NCBI RefSeq assembly: GCF_019429535.1
Contig: NZ_JAHXZM010000004.1
Span: 62,001-126,000 of the forward strand
Direction of reading: 5' to 3'
Source of the DNA: Sphingomonas citricola
GTDB lineage: Bacteria; Pseudomonadota; Alphaproteobacteria; Sphingomonadales; Sphingomonadaceae
DNA length: 64,000 bases
Both the position numbers and the translations under genes were made by a program. Under the pieces are notes generated by a model that saw nothing but the letters and a program-made list of their open reading frames with translations, searched no databases and had not been told where the DNA came from. Shown in pieces: positions 24,822 through 36,290 of the stretch. Every line of letters begins with the position of its first letter. Position 1 is the first letter of the stretch.

Positions 24822-25690
24822 GCGCGCGCTCCGACGCGGCGGATCAGTCGGGCGATCTCGCGCCGGCCGATCACCCCGGCGAACAACGCCCGCAGCGTCA
24901 GCCACGCGGCCGCCACGGGTCGGTTGCGTCGCACGATGCGGATGTGATTGCGATACCGGAACGCGACGCGTGCGCGCGGGCTGAGCATGGCGGCATGACG
25001 GTCGAGCCAGTCGAGCGACGGGCGCAGCGCATCTGCGCCGCTCACGCGCGCGACCCCGCCGACCGCCCGCCAGCGAATCAGCGCATCGGGCAGATGAAGG
25101 ATCGTGGCCCCCGCCGCCCGCAGGCGCAGGACGAAGCCCGGATCGGAATGGCGCCGGGTCGCCGCATCGAAGCCGACCGCCTGCGCCAGCGTGCGCGGGA
25201 GCAGCATGGTGCTCGTCTGGATCAGCCCGTCGTGGACGAACAGATAGTCGCCCACGTCCTCACGCGGCCGCATCACCCGATCGGGCCGAACGCGGATTTG
25301 AACCCCGTCGACCTCCTCGATCACCCGCGAGGCGACGAGCACGCGGTCGCGCGACGGGTGCGCCTGCCACGCGGCCACCTGCCGCTCGAGCTTTTCGGCC
25401 AGCCATAGGTCATCGCTGTCGAGAAGCGCGACGAGGTCGCCGCGCGCGGCCGCGATCCCGGCGTTCATCGCCCCGGCCGGCCCGAGATTGTCGTGCAGCC
25501 GCACCAGTCGTACGCGGCGGTCGCGCTCCGCCAGCACCGCGGCCGGGGTATCGTCGCCCGAGGCATCGTCGACGACGACGACCTCGAACACCGGGTACGT
25601 CTGCGCCAGCGCCGACGCGATCGCCGCGCCCACCACGGCAGCGCGACGATAAGCGGTGATGATCACCGACACGGTGACGCGCTCAGCCAT
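24818..25690 (-). CDS. Glycosyltransferase family 2
   Basis: The 290-residue GT-A enzyme begins VSVIITAYRRAAVVGAAIAS and has the VVVDDASGDDT and ALLDSDDLW (DXD-type) motifs that bind the metal and nucleotide sugar. The C-terminal third carries amphipathic basic helices that may contact the membrane. The ATG at 25690 overlaps the stop of the polymerase gene by eight bases. Donor and acceptor are not predictable. Confidence 0.93.
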   Translation of the reverse strand: MAERVTVSVIITAYRRAAVVGAAIASALAQTYPVFEVVVVDDASGDDTPAAVLAERDRRVRLVRLHDNLGPAGAMNAGIAAARGDLVALLDSDDLWLAEKLERQVAAWQAHPSRDRVLVASRVIEEVDGVQIRVRPDRVMRPREDVGDYLFVHDGLIQTSTMLLPRTLAQAVGFDAATRRHSDPGFVLRLRAAGATILHLPDALIRWRAVGGVARVSGADALRPSLDWLDRHAAMLSPRARVAFRYRNHIRIVRRNRPVAAAWLTLRALFAGVIGRREIARLIRRVGARA

Positions 25691-27137
25691 CGGCGGCGAC
25701 CGGGCGCCGCAGCCGCAGACCGGCATAAGCGAGCGTCATCATCAGCCCGGCCGCCCGTTCGGTCTGGAGCAGGGTGACGCTGGTCAGGCTGCTGATTCCG
25801 CCGAACAGCAGCACCGTCACCCACAAGCGTGCGAAACGGTCGTCGGGCAATCGTCGGTACGCCCGCGCGACAGGCGCGACGACGAGCGCGAGACAGCCCA
25901 GCATCGCACCGGGCCAGCCCGTCGTGACGAGCAGGTCGAGGAACGAATTGTGCGCATTCCCCATCCGCATCAGCAGCGCATCGCCCGAGCGAAACAGCGG
26001 CCCGCCCTCCCCGACGAAGAACGACATGAACCCGCTGCCCGCCAGCGGGTGCGCCGCGGCATAGTGCCAGAGAAACGCCCATAACCTGGTGCGCCCCGCG
26101 AGCGTCACGTCGCCAAACAGGTCGGCGAGCAGTACGGGCACTAGTGCTGCGATACCGACACCCGCCACCGCGACGAACGGTGCCGCGACGACCGTCGCGA
26201 CCGGACCGGGGACGTGACGCGCGACCCGCGTCAGCGCGGCGGTGGTGACGAGCGCGAGCGCCAGCGCGAGCAGCGAGGTCTTCGCCCCCGCCGCGACCAT
26301 CACCAGGACGAGCAGCGGCAACAGCACGAGCCGCCAGCGTTCGTGCCGCGCGCGTGCCTCGAACTGCGTCAACAGAAACGCGAAGGCGAGCGCTTCGCCG
26401 AACTTCGCCTTGTGCGGGTGGAGGCCGCGCCACAGTCCCGCGAGCGTCGGCTCGACCGCATCGCTTGCCTGGTGGACTGCGACATCGGGACGGATCACGA
26501 CCGCGACCAGATCGATCGCGACGATCGCCAGCAGCGTCGCCGCGAGCACGCGCACCAGCAGTCGCTGCGACGGCGCCAGCGTGACCAGCGCGCCGACGCC
26601 GAGCAGATAGGCGACCTGCTTGCCCCAGTTGAGCGCCGCCCGCGCAGGCTCGGGCGCGACCATCACGGTCACCGCCGCCCACAACAGAAAGCCGAGCAGC
26701 AGCGGGTCGATCAGTTGGCGCGGGAATGCCGGCAGGCGTAACCACGCAACGAGCGCGAGCGCGGCGAGCCCGAGGTAGAAGGGCATGTAGAGCCGCTGGT
26801 CGACCACCGCATATTGAACGAAATCGGCGCGATCCTGCAGCGGCTGCAAGCCGACCGCGGCGACCCACGTGACCGCCGCGGTCACCAGCGCGACCGGCCA
26901 CGCGCGCGGGCGCTGACGGAGACGTCGCGGCGGGATCAGCGCGATCGGCTCGGCACCGAAGACACGCTCTCCGCCCCGGCCCGGACGTCGCGGGCGTGCC
27001 GTGCCCTCGATCGCGACGTCAGCTAGCGCGTCGAATTGGGCGCCGGCGCCGAACCCGTCGACGGCAACGAACGACGGCGCGCGCCCAGCCCGCACGGTCG
27101 GGCACGAACCATCGCTGCCGCCAGCCGCCGCGCGCAT
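25683..27137 (-). CDS. O-antigen/EPS polymerase or ligase (Wzy_C-type)
   Basis: The 484-residue protein has a soluble N-terminus of about 75 residues and then about eleven membrane helices. The large loop with HYAAAHPLAGSGFMSFF and the NAHNSFLDLLVTTGWPGAM motif is the Wzy_C/WaaL signature. In an operon with a flippase and three glycosyltransferases the polymerase role is more likely than ligase. The N-terminal 50 residues are poorly hydrophobic and could be over-extended; later starts are possible. It lies 109 bases after the SGNH gene. Confidence 0.88.
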   Translation of the reverse strand: MRAAAGGSDGSCPTVRAGRAPSFVAVDGFGAGAQFDALADVAIEGTARPRRPGRGGERVFGAEPIALIPPRRLRQRPRAWPVALVTAAVTWVAAVGLQPLQDRADFVQYAVVDQRLYMPFYLGLAALALVAWLRLPAFPRQLIDPLLLGFLLWAAVTVMVAPEPARAALNWGKQVAYLLGVGALVTLAPSQRLLVRVLAATLLAIVAIDLVAVVIRPDVAVHQASDAVEPTLAGLWRGLHPHKAKFGEALAFAFLLTQFEARARHERWRLVLLPLLVLVMVAAGAKTSLLALALALVTTAALTRVARHVPGPVATVVAAPFVAVAGVGIAALVPVLLADLFGDVTLAGRTRLWAFLWHYAAAHPLAGSGFMSFFVGEGGPLFRSGDALLMRMGNAHNSFLDLLVTTGWPGAMLGCLALVVAPVARAYRRLPDDRFARLWVTVLLFGGISSLTSVTLLQTERAAGLMMTLAYAGLRLRRPVAADG

Positions 27138-27246
27138 GTGTCAACAAGCCCCCGCTCGTTTTCTCCCGCACCCGGTGTACGCAGCGCCGTGCGCGCATAC
27201 CACTGCGGGGATGTCCAATTCGGCGGGTACGTGCCGGACGATCGCG

Positions 27247-28530
27247 TCAGCGCAGCCCGGCGAGCAGCCCCTGCGCGGCGATCCACTGCGTCATCGCGCT
27301 GCCGGGGTGCACGCCGTCGTAGGTCGGCGGTGCGGCGAGTTGCGCGGCCAGGTCGACACGCCAGCGCCCGGCGCCATTGTCGACCAGCGCCGCCAGATCG
27401 ATCACGCGCTCGCACCCGAACCCCCGCGCGTTGGCGCGGATCCAGTCCGCCATCTGCGCCAGCACCGCGCCTGGCGCGGTCACGCTCTGGTTGGCGAGCG
27501 TCGACCAATTGTCGCTCGACGCGGTGTGCGGCAACGGCGTCACCGCCCAGACGCGGTGTCCCATGCCGACGAGTTCGTCGGTCCAGTTGAGCCAGCGATC
27601 CTGGATCTGCGCCAGCGTCAGCCCGGCGAAGGCGTCGTTGGTGCCCGACAAAGCGTGGATCACATGGCTGTAGCCGAGCCGGCGCAGCGCATTGCCGCGC
27701 CCGACACGGCGCCCGCCCGCGCCGCCGTTGACGTTGGTCAGGTAATCGAGCCGGTCGCCCGGTGCGGACAGGTTGCTCCACGCGACGCGATTGGCCAGCG
27801 CGCGCTCGATCCAGCCCGAATTGCCGTCGGCGTCATTGTCCCAGCCGAGCGCGCCGCCCGCCATGCTGACATTGCCATAGCCGATCGAATCGCCGACGAC
27901 CGCGACCGCGGGGTGCCGCCGTCGATCGGGGGCCCGCCCGAGGATCGCGATCGGCTGAATCGTCGCGGCGAGTGGGCTCGCGCCCGTGATCGTCCCGCCC
28001 CACGCCCAATCGGTCGCGTTGGCGCCGATGTAGCAATAATCCTGCCCCGAAAGCACCGATCGGCTGGCGGCATAGCCCGATCCGCTCGGTACCCAGATGC
28101 GCGTGCCGATCGCCTCGCCCGCGCGGCGGTTGACCGCGACCGGTTCGGGCAGCAGCAGATGGTCGGCGGGGACGGTCGGCGACAGATTGCCGTTCGCGCT
28201 GACCCGCCGGACCACCGCCGCGCCGTTGCCGGTCGCACCCCACATCGACTGCGCCCCCCACGTCGGCTCGATACCGAGGTGGATGCCGGCGAGCGCCGCA
28301 GTCGACACCTCGCCCGGTTGCAGCGTCCAGCCGGCATAGACCGGGATCACGTCGATCGCGCCGTACGGCAGTATGTGCCGCGTCCGCGCGACGCCGGGAT
28401 TGTTCGAAGCGACCGCGCGCCCGAACGCGGCGCCCGTCCGGCAGGCGACCGGGAAATACCCCTCGTGCCGCGCCTCCGCGAGCGCGCGCGCGCCGAGCGC
28501 TAGGCCCTGTGCGTCGATGTCGAGCGCCAT
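27247..28530 (-). CDS. SGNH/GDSL-type esterase, no signal peptide
   Basis: The 427-residue protein carries the four blocks of SGNH hydrolases: VGDSIGYG (nucleophile Ser, about residue 216), a Gly-containing segment, ALSGTNDAF with the Asn, and the catalytic Asp-His pair in YDGVHPG (about residue 407). The N-terminal 200 residues form a separate, beta-rich module (ILPYGAIDVIPVYAGW). No signal peptide or membrane helix is seen. The family includes acetyl-xylan-type and capsule deacetylases, and similar esterases occur on phage tail proteins. The start overlaps the end of the phage-like gene upstream by 31 bases. It probably removes acyl groups from the polysaccharide, but how it would reach the polymer is unexplained. 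Confidence 0.85.
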   Translation of the reverse strand: MALDIDAQGLALGARALAEARHEGYFPVACRTGAAFGRAVASNNPGVARTRHILPYGAIDVIPVYAGWTLQPGEVSTAALAGIHLGIEPTWGAQSMWGATGNGAAVVRRVSANGNLSPTVPADHLLLPEPVAVNRRAGEAIGTRIWVPSGSGYAASRSVLSGQDYCYIGANATDWAWGGTITGASPLAATIQPIAILGRAPDRRRHPAVAVVGDSIGYGNVSMAGGALGWDNDADGNSGWIERALANRVAWSNLSAPGDRLDYLTNVNGGAGGRRVGRGNALRRLGYSHVIHALSGTNDAFAGLTLAQIQDRWLNWTDELVGMGHRVWAVTPLPHTASSDNWSTLANQSVTAPGAVLAQMADWIRANARGFGCERVIDLAALVDNGAGRWRVDLAAQLAAPPTYDGVHPGSAMTQWIAAQGLLAGLR

Positions 28531-28967
28531 CGTCGCTGCTCCACGCGGAAGGAAAGCGTGCCCGACATACGGGCGAACTGGAGGTAGTAGCGCGCGCCCG
28601 CGACGCTCTCCTCGCCGATCGCTGTGTTGACGTTGCCGCTCCACACCCCCTTCGCCGAGCCGTCGACGAAGGTCAGCGGCTGCCGCGTCGCGCCGCCGTC
28701 GCTCGATCGCAGGACACTGACCGTACCGGTCCACTCGCCCGCCAGCGTGACGATGATCGCGCGCAACAGGTCGGGTGTGAACGGGCCGACGATGCCGCTG
28801 TCGGTCATCACCCCGGCGATTGAAACCGACCCGGCCGCCACCGCCATCATTCGCGTCGGCAGCGGATTGCTCGGATCGATCGCGACCGCAGTGCCATCGC
28901 GTGCGCCGAGCGTCAGCGCGATCTGCGGCACGAACCCGCCGGGTGCGCCAACCTGTACGTCGTTCAT
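28500..28967 (-). CDS. Phage-tail-like beta protein of unknown function
   Basis: The 155-residue protein starts at an ATG preceded by a perfect AGGAGG seven bases upstream. It has no signal peptide. Its central part (VGPFTPDLLRAIIVTLAGEW, TGTVSVLRSSDGGATRQPLT and ARYYLQFARMSGTLSFRVEQ) has the strand-turn pattern I associate with small structural proteins near the tail end of prophages. I cannot name a family. It is the first gene of the minus-strand EPS run and overlaps the SGNH esterase gene. Whether it is a domesticated phage gene or an EPS-specific protein is open. Confidence 0.6.
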   Translation of the reverse strand: MNDVQVGAPGGFVPQIALTLGARDGTAVAIDPSNPLPTRMMAVAAGSVSIAGVMTDSGIVGPFTPDLLRAIIVTLAGEWTGTVSVLRSSDGGATRQPLTFVDGSAKGVWSGNVNTAIGEESVAGARYYLQFARMSGTLSFRVEQRRWRSTSTHRA

Positions 28968-29119
28968 CACGTCGCCTCCTTGTATGTTCGCTGTTTGTTC
29001 CGGCTATGCGGCACCTCGCGTGTAGGACAGCGACAATCGCGCGCGGGCCGGCATCAAGCGCCGGCGCCGCCGCTTGATGCGGGCGAGGGCGCGTGTCACA
29101 CCTGCATCGTGCTCGCCGT

Positions 29120-30217
29120 ATGGCGGGCGCTGCCGGGCGGATGGGGGACGTGTTGGCGAACGGAAATCGGATCGCACCGATCGATGCGCTGCGCGGGGTG
29201 GCGGCGCTATGCGTCTGCGTTCAGCACGCGGTGCAGCCGATCATCGCCGCGGCGGGGCCGTCCGTACGCTCGCCCGCCGTTCATACCTGGCTTTCCGCGA
29301 TCACGCTCGATCGCTTCGATCTCGGCCGCTACGGCGTCGTGCTGTTCTTCCTGATCAGTGGCTATGTCGTGCCGTTCAGCCTGCACGGCACGCATGCGCT
29401 GCCGCGCTTCGCGATCAGCCGCGTGCTGCGCCTCTACCCCGCTTTCTGGCTATCGATCGCGGTGATGGCGGCGACGAGCGCGATCCCACCCACATCCGCG
29501 CAACTCGTCGCCAATCTGACGATGGCGCCGACGCTGTTCGGCGCGGTGCCGATATCGGGGGTGTACTGGACGTTGTTCGTAGAGTTCGCGTTCTACGTCT
29601 TGTGCGCCACGTTGTTCTCGGTCGGCTGGTTGCGCCGACCCGACGCGGTATTCGCGCTCGGCCTCGTCTGCGTCGCGCTGCCGGTCGCGGGCGTGATCGC
29701 GCGTGCGCTCGGTGTCGCGGTGCCGCTACTCTATCTCGGCGCGCATCTGTCGTTCCTGTTCACCGGCACGTTGCTGCGGATCGCGCACGAGCAACGCGCC
29801 GCGAGGGGATACGCGTTCGCGCTCGCGGTGGCCGCACTCCTCGCGATGCCACTGCTCGCGAGCCAGAGCGATCACAGCTTCACGCGCTCGACGCCGACGG
29901 GGGTTCTGCTCGCCGGGGTGGCGGCATGCGCGAGCTTCGTTGCTTTTCACCGCCGCGCCGGCGCGGTGCCGCCGGCGTTGTTGTGGCTGGGCGGGGTCAG
30001 CTACGGTGCCTATCTGTTCCACATCCCGGTGACGCGTGTCGTCGCTCGCCTGATCACGCTCGACGGTGCGGTGAGCGCGCTGCTGTTCCTCGCCGCGACG
30101 CTCGCCGGCACGCTCGTGGTCGCCGCGGCGGTTCATCGCTGGATCGAACGGCCCACGATCCGATGCGCGAAGCGGCTGACGCATCGTCCGCGCGCCGTGA
30201 TCGCCGTCGCCCCGTGA
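29120..30217 (+). CDS. Acyltransferase family 3 (OafA-type) membrane protein
   Basis: This is the second family-3 acyltransferase of the island, about 365 residues. APIDALRGVAALCVCVQHAV contains the conserved His of the first helix. FLISGYVVPF, RFAISRVLRLYPAFWLSIAV (the RxxR region) and VSYGAYLFHIPV are the other hallmarks. About ten helices are expected. The start is uncertain: a GTG at 29093 and ATGs at 29120 and 29141 are in frame and none has a strong ribosome site. It is divergent from the phage-like/SGNH operon, so an acylating and a possible deacylating function lie back to back. Confidence 0.9.
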   Translation: MAGAAGRMGDVLANGNRIAPIDALRGVAALCVCVQHAVQPIIAAAGPSVRSPAVHTWLSAITLDRFDLGRYGVVLFFLISGYVVPFSLHGTHALPRFAISRVLRLYPAFWLSIAVMAATSAIPPTSAQLVANLTMAPTLFGAVPISGVYWTLFVEFAFYVLCATLFSVGWLRRPDAVFALGLVCVALPVAGVIARALGVAVPLLYLGAHLSFLFTGTLLRIAHEQRAARGYAFALAVAALLAMPLLASQSDHSFTRSTPTGVLLAGVAACASFVAFHRRAGAVPPALLWLGGVSYGAYLFHIPVTRVVARLITLDGAVSALLFLAATLAGTLVVAAAVHRWIERPTIRCAKRLTHRPRAVIAVAP

Positions 30218-30316
30218 ACGCGCGCCTGGCCTGATCGGCGGCAACGAAGCCTTCAGGCTTGCGAGGCATGGCCGCGACGCTACGACGGGGCGACCTGACC
30301 GCGGGGGGTAACAAGC

Positions 30317-31321
30317 ATGACGACGTTGGTGACCGGCGCGGCCGGGTTCATCGGGATGCACGTGGCCGAGCGGCTGCTCGCGCGCGGCGACCGCGTGATC
30401 GGCATCGACAATCTCAACGATTACTACCCACCCGCGCTCAAGCACGCGCGGCTCGCGCATCTGGCCCAGCGTTACGGCGAGGCCTTCACCTTCATTCCGC
30501 TCGACTTCGCCGACATGGCCGCGTTGACGCAGGCGCTGCACGGATACGTGTTCGACCGCATCGTCCATCTCGGCGCGCAGGCGGGCGTGCGCTACTCGAT
30601 CGAGAACCCCCACGCCTATGTCCAGGCGAACCTCGTCGGGCATCTCAACATGCTCGAGCTCGCGCGCGAGCGAGGTGTCGCGCATCTGGTCTACGCCTCC
30701 TCCTCGTCGGTCTACGGCGGCAACACCAAGCTGCCGTTCGCGGTCGAGGACCGCGTCGACCACCCCGTCTCGCTCTACGCCGCGACCAAGAAGGCGGACG
30801 AGTTGATGAGCGAAACCTATGCGCACCTCTATCGCCTGCCGCAGACCGGATTGCGCTTCTTCACCGTCTACGGGCCGTGGGGTCGCCCCGACATGGCGTT
30901 GTGGATGTTCACCGAGGCGATGTTCGCTGGCCGCCCGATCAAGGTGTTCAACAACGGCGACATGCAGCGCGACTTCACCTACATCGACGACATCGTCTCG
31001 GGCGTCGTCGCCTGCCTCGACCATCCGCCCGCCGACGACGGCGCGGTGAAGGCGGGCGGCAGCGTCGCCCCGCACCGGATCTACAATATCGGCAACAACA
31101 ATGCCGAGCAGCTCGGCCGCATGATCGACGTGCTCGAACAGGCGACGGGGCGCACCGCGATCCGCGACCACCAGCCGATGCAGCCCGGCGACGTGCACCG
31201 CACCTTCGCCGACATCTCCGCGATCAACCGCGACCTGGGCTACGCGCCCACCACCTCGATCGACGTCGGCATCCCCCGCTTCGTCGACTGGTATCGCGAC
31301 TATCACGCAATCCGGGACTGA
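30317..31321 (+). CDS. NAD-dependent epimerase, UDP-glucuronate 4-epimerase-like
   Basis: The 334-residue extended SDR enzyme has TGAAGFIG at the N-terminus, the serine stretch YASSSSVYGGN, the catalytic YAATK and the RFFTVYGPWGRPDMA region. The last is typical of UDP-glucuronate 4-epimerases (LpsL/Cap1J) that make UDP-galacturonate. The substrate call rests on this overall pattern and on the ALWMFTEAMFAGRPIKVFNN segment. A GGGGGGTAA sequence upstream of the ATG is a good ribosome site. UDP-GlcNAc 2-epimerase follows, so the pair supplies sugar nucleotides to the EPS machinery. Confidence 0.92.
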   Translation: MTTLVTGAAGFIGMHVAERLLARGDRVIGIDNLNDYYPPALKHARLAHLAQRYGEAFTFIPLDFADMAALTQALHGYVFDRIVHLGAQAGVRYSIENPHAYVQANLVGHLNMLELARERGVAHLVYASSSSVYGGNTKLPFAVEDRVDHPVSLYAATKKADELMSETYAHLYRLPQTGLRFFTVYGPWGRPDMALWMFTEAMFAGRPIKVFNNGDMQRDFTYIDDIVSGVVACLDHPPADDGAVKAGGSVAPHRIYNIGNNNAEQLGRMIDVLEQATGRTAIRDHQPMQPGDVHRTFADISAINRDLGYAPTTSIDVGIPRFVDWYRDYHAIRD

Positions 31322-31388
31322 TCGCGCGGCATCGCTTCGTTAAACCTTGCGCGCTACGCTCCGGCGCGAACGACCAAGCGGGGTTGCG

Positions 31389-32549
31389 GTGTTGATCAAG
31401 GTTCTGTCGGTGTTCGGCACCCGGCCCGAGGCGATCAAGATGGCGCCCCTCGCGCTCGCGCTCGCCGACGACGCGCGTTTCGATGCGCGGATCTGCGTGA
31501 CCGGGCAGCACCGCGAGATGCTCGACCAGGTCATGCGGCTGTTCGATCTGACCGCCGACCACGACCTGGCGGTGATGCGGCCGGGACAGGATCTGACGGG
31601 CGTCGCGACCGCGGTGCTGTCGGGCATGGCGGAGGTGTTCGCGCACCAGCGCCCCGACGTGGTGCTGGTGCACGGCGACACGCTGACGACGCTGGCGGCA
31701 TCCCTGTCGGCCTATTGGCACCGCATACCCGTCGCGCATGTCGAAGCGGGGCTGCGCACCGGCGACCTCTACGCCCCCTGGCCGGAGGAGGCGAACCGCA
31801 AGCTGACCGGCAGCCTCGCCGCGCTCCATTTCGCGCCGACGACGCGTGCGAGCCACAATCTGCGCGCCGAGGGGATCGACCCCCGGATCATCACCGTCAC
31901 CGGCAACACCGTGATCGACGCGCTGTTGAAGGTGGTGGCACGCCTGCGCGGCGACGCCGACCTCCACGCGCGCGTGACCGCGGGGCTGCCGCTGCCCACC
32001 GCGGGCCGGCGCATGGTGCTGGTGACGGGCCATCGCCGTGAGAATTTCGGTGCCGGGTTCGAGCGTATCTGCGCCGCGCTCGCGCGGCTGGCGCGCGATT
32101 TTCCCGGTGTAGACTGGGTCTATCCGGTCCACCTCAACCCGAACGTGCAGGAACCGGTCAACCGGCTGCTAAGCGGGCTGTCGAACGTCCAGCTGATCGC
32201 GCCGCTCGATTACCTGCCGTTCGTCGCCATGCTCGACGCGGCGACGCTGGTGCTGACCGATTCGGGCGGCATCCAGGAGGAAGCGCCGTCGCTCGGCAAG
32301 CCGGTGCTCGTCATGCGCGACACGACCGAGCGACCCGAGGCGGTCGACGCGGGCACGGTGCGGCTGGTCGGCACCGACGAGGAAGCGATCGTGCGCGAAG
32401 CATCGCGGCTGTTGACCGACGCGGACGCTTATGCGGCGATGAGCGGAGTGCACAATCCGTACGGCGACGGCCGTGCCGTGCCGCGGATCATCGACGCGCT
32501 GGTCGCCTGGGCGGCGCGTAACGAGGTGCCGCCGCGCGCGGTCGCCTGA
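31389..32549 (+). CDS. wecB: UDP-N-acetylglucosamine 2-epimerase (non-hydrolysing)
   Basis: WecB interconverts UDP-GlcNAc and UDP-ManNAc. The 386-residue protein begins with [18 protein letters not shown] and has [23 protein letters not shown] and the [20 protein letters not shown] donor-binding motif, all family-specific. The GTG at 31389 is chosen because the family starts directly before this beta strand and GGGG lies upstream. Its product would be an EPS precursor; a ManNAc dehydrogenase (WecC) is not in the window. It closes the EPS island. Confidence 0.95.
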   Translation: MLIKVLSVFGTRPEAIKMAPLALALADDARFDARICVTGQHREMLDQVMRLFDLTADHDLAVMRPGQDLTGVATAVLSGMAEVFAHQRPDVVLVHGDTLTTLAASLSAYWHRIPVAHVEAGLRTGDLYAPWPEEANRKLTGSLAALHFAPTTRASHNLRAEGIDPRIITVTGNTVIDALLKVVARLRGDADLHARVTAGLPLPTAGRRMVLVTGHRRENFGAGFERICAALARLARDFPGVDWVYPVHLNPNVQEPVNRLLSGLSNVQLIAPLDYLPFVAMLDAATLVLTDSGGIQEEAPSLGKPVLVMRDTTERPEAVDAGTVRLVGTDEEAIVREASRLLTDADAYAAMSGVHNPYGDGRAVPRIIDALVAWAARNEVPPRAVA

Positions 32550-32617
32550 GGCAACGGATCGCCGGACGGACGGCCCCGGCGGCGCGAGCGGGGCGCCACC
32601 GGGACCGATCGTTCAGG

Positions 32618-33724
32618 TCAGGCGTCGGCCTTCTGCTTGCCGATCGCGGCGAGCAGGTCGTCGAACGATTTGGTGAAGCTCGCCACGCCTTCGTCAACCA
32701 GCGTCTTCGTCACGCCATCGAGGTCGAGCCCGAGCCGCTCGGCATCGGCAATCGTCTTGCGCGCGCCCTCGATGTCCTTGGTCAAAGTAATCTCGACCGT
32801 GCCGTGGTCGCGGAACGCGTCCATCGTCTTGGGTGGCATGGTATTGACGGTGTCGGGGCCGACCAGTTCGTCGACGTAGAGCGTGTCGGGATAATCAGGG
32901 TTCTTGGTGCCGGTCGACGCCCAGAGCAGCCGCTGCGGCTGCGCGCCCTTGGCGGCGAGCTTCTGCCAGCGATCGGACGCGATGAACTCCTCGTACCAGG
33001 CATAGGCGAGCTTGGCGTTGGCGATCGCCACCTTGCCCTTCAGCGCCTTGGCCTCGTCACCGCCGGTACCCGCATCGATCTTGTCGTCAATCTTGCCGTC
33101 GATACGGCTGATGAAGAAGCTGGCGACGCTCGCGATCTTGTCGACGGGCATGTCCTTCGACACGCGCTCCTCCAGCCCCTCGACATAGGCGTTGGCGACG
33201 TTCCGGTACGACTCGACCGAGAACAGCAGCGTCACGTTGACGTTGATCCCCTTGGCGATCGTATCGCGGATCGCGCGGACGCCGTCGTCGGTGCCGGGTA
33301 TCTTGATCATCAGATTGGGGCGGTCGACCGCCTTCCACAGCCGTTCGGCTTCCTCCGCCGTCTCCGGTCCCTTGAGCGCGAGATAAGGCGAGACCTCGAG
33401 GCTGACGTAGCCGTCCTTGCCCTCAAGCCGGTCATAGACGGGGCGCAGCACGTCGCACGCCGACTGGATGTCCTTCACCGCCTGCGATTCGTAGCGTGCC
33501 ATCGGCTCGGCGTTCGGATTGGCCTTGTCGAACGCGGCGAAGCCGGCGGCATAAGCGTCGCCCGCGCCCATCGCCTTCTCGAAAATCGTCGGATTGGAGG
33601 TGACGCCGGTCACGCCGTCCTCCTCGACCAGCTTTTTCAGGCCACCGGCATCGAGGAACTTGCGGTCGACGAAGTCGAGCCACGGCGCCTGACCGATGTC
33701 GCGGAGTTGTTCGAGCTTGCTCAT
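32618..33724 (-). CDS. tal: Transaldolase
   Basis: Transaldolase moves a dihydroxyacetone unit between sugar phosphates in the non-oxidative pentose phosphate pathway. The 368-residue protein belongs to the longer tal type, with GVTSNPTIFEKAM near the N-terminus and the Schiff-base Lys in NLMIKIPGTDDG. TLLFSVESYRNVANAYVEGL and RLLWASTGTKNP are also diagnostic. It lies 94 bases downstream of the transketolase gene on the same strand, so both enzymes are probably co-transcribed. Confidence 0.97.
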   Translation of the reverse strand: MSKLEQLRDIGQAPWLDFVDRKFLDAGGLKKLVEEDGVTGVTSNPTIFEKAMGAGDAYAAGFAAFDKANPNAEPMARYESQAVKDIQSACDVLRPVYDRLEGKDGYVSLEVSPYLALKGPETAEEAERLWKAVDRPNLMIKIPGTDDGVRAIRDTIAKGINVNVTLLFSVESYRNVANAYVEGLEERVSKDMPVDKIASVASFFISRIDGKIDDKIDAGTGGDEAKALKGKVAIANAKLAYAWYEEFIASDRWQKLAAKGAQPQRLLWASTGTKNPDYPDTLYVDELVGPDTVNTMPPKTMDAFRDHGTVEITLTKDIEGARKTIADAERLGLDLDGVTKTLVDEGVASFTKSFDDLLAAIGKQKADA

Positions 33725-33818
33725 GCCTTGAAATCCTCTTGATCGCCGTTCGCGCCGGACCGCCTGGTGCGGATATAGGGATGCGCGCCGCGGACCGCCC
33801 GCGGCGCGCCGATCGGGG

Positions 33819-35894
<2,076 letters not shown>

Positions 35895-36029
35895 CGGAAA
35901 GCCTCTTGTCGGGTTGAAGCGCGAACGCACCGATGCGCGCCCGGTTGCCGAATGCCCGCCGCCTTAGACGCTCGTTCCACCGCGTTCCAGATACGTAACG
36001 ACTTTGCGGATGCCGCCTGCCCCCGCCGC

Positions 36030-36191
36030 CTAGAAATCGATCGCGATGCCCTTCTTCTCCCAATCGCCGTAGCGAACCGGATCACGACCCAGCGGGTCCT
36101 CGGCCGGGCGCTGCATCGGCTCGGGTTCGGGGACGGGCGTGTTGGGGGTGAGATATTCGGGCGGCTTCACGTTGTCGGGGCGCTTTCCCAT
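36030..36191 (-). CDS. DUF1674 / Sdh assembly factor 4-like small protein
   Basis: The 53-residue protein ends with GRDPVRYGDWEKKGIAIDF, the hallmark C-terminus of the DUF1674 family, whose eukaryotic member SDHAF4 (Sdh8) helps assemble succinate dehydrogenase by protecting flavinylated SdhA. The front half is proline-rich and probably disordered. The ATG at 36191 gives the usual short form. It is divergent from rsmB, with a 99-base gap. The bacterial function is inferred from the mitochondrial homologue. Confidence 0.88.
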   Translation of the reverse strand: MGKRPDNVKPPEYLTPNTPVPEPEPMQRPAEDPLGRDPVRYGDWEKKGIAIDF

Positions 36192-36290
36192 GAACCGGCC
36201 TTTCGGATTGTACGCGTTGAGCGCCCGCGACATATGGGCCGGCATGAACCGCTTCAAGATGACCACCCACTTCGGCGCAGCGCACGGCTG

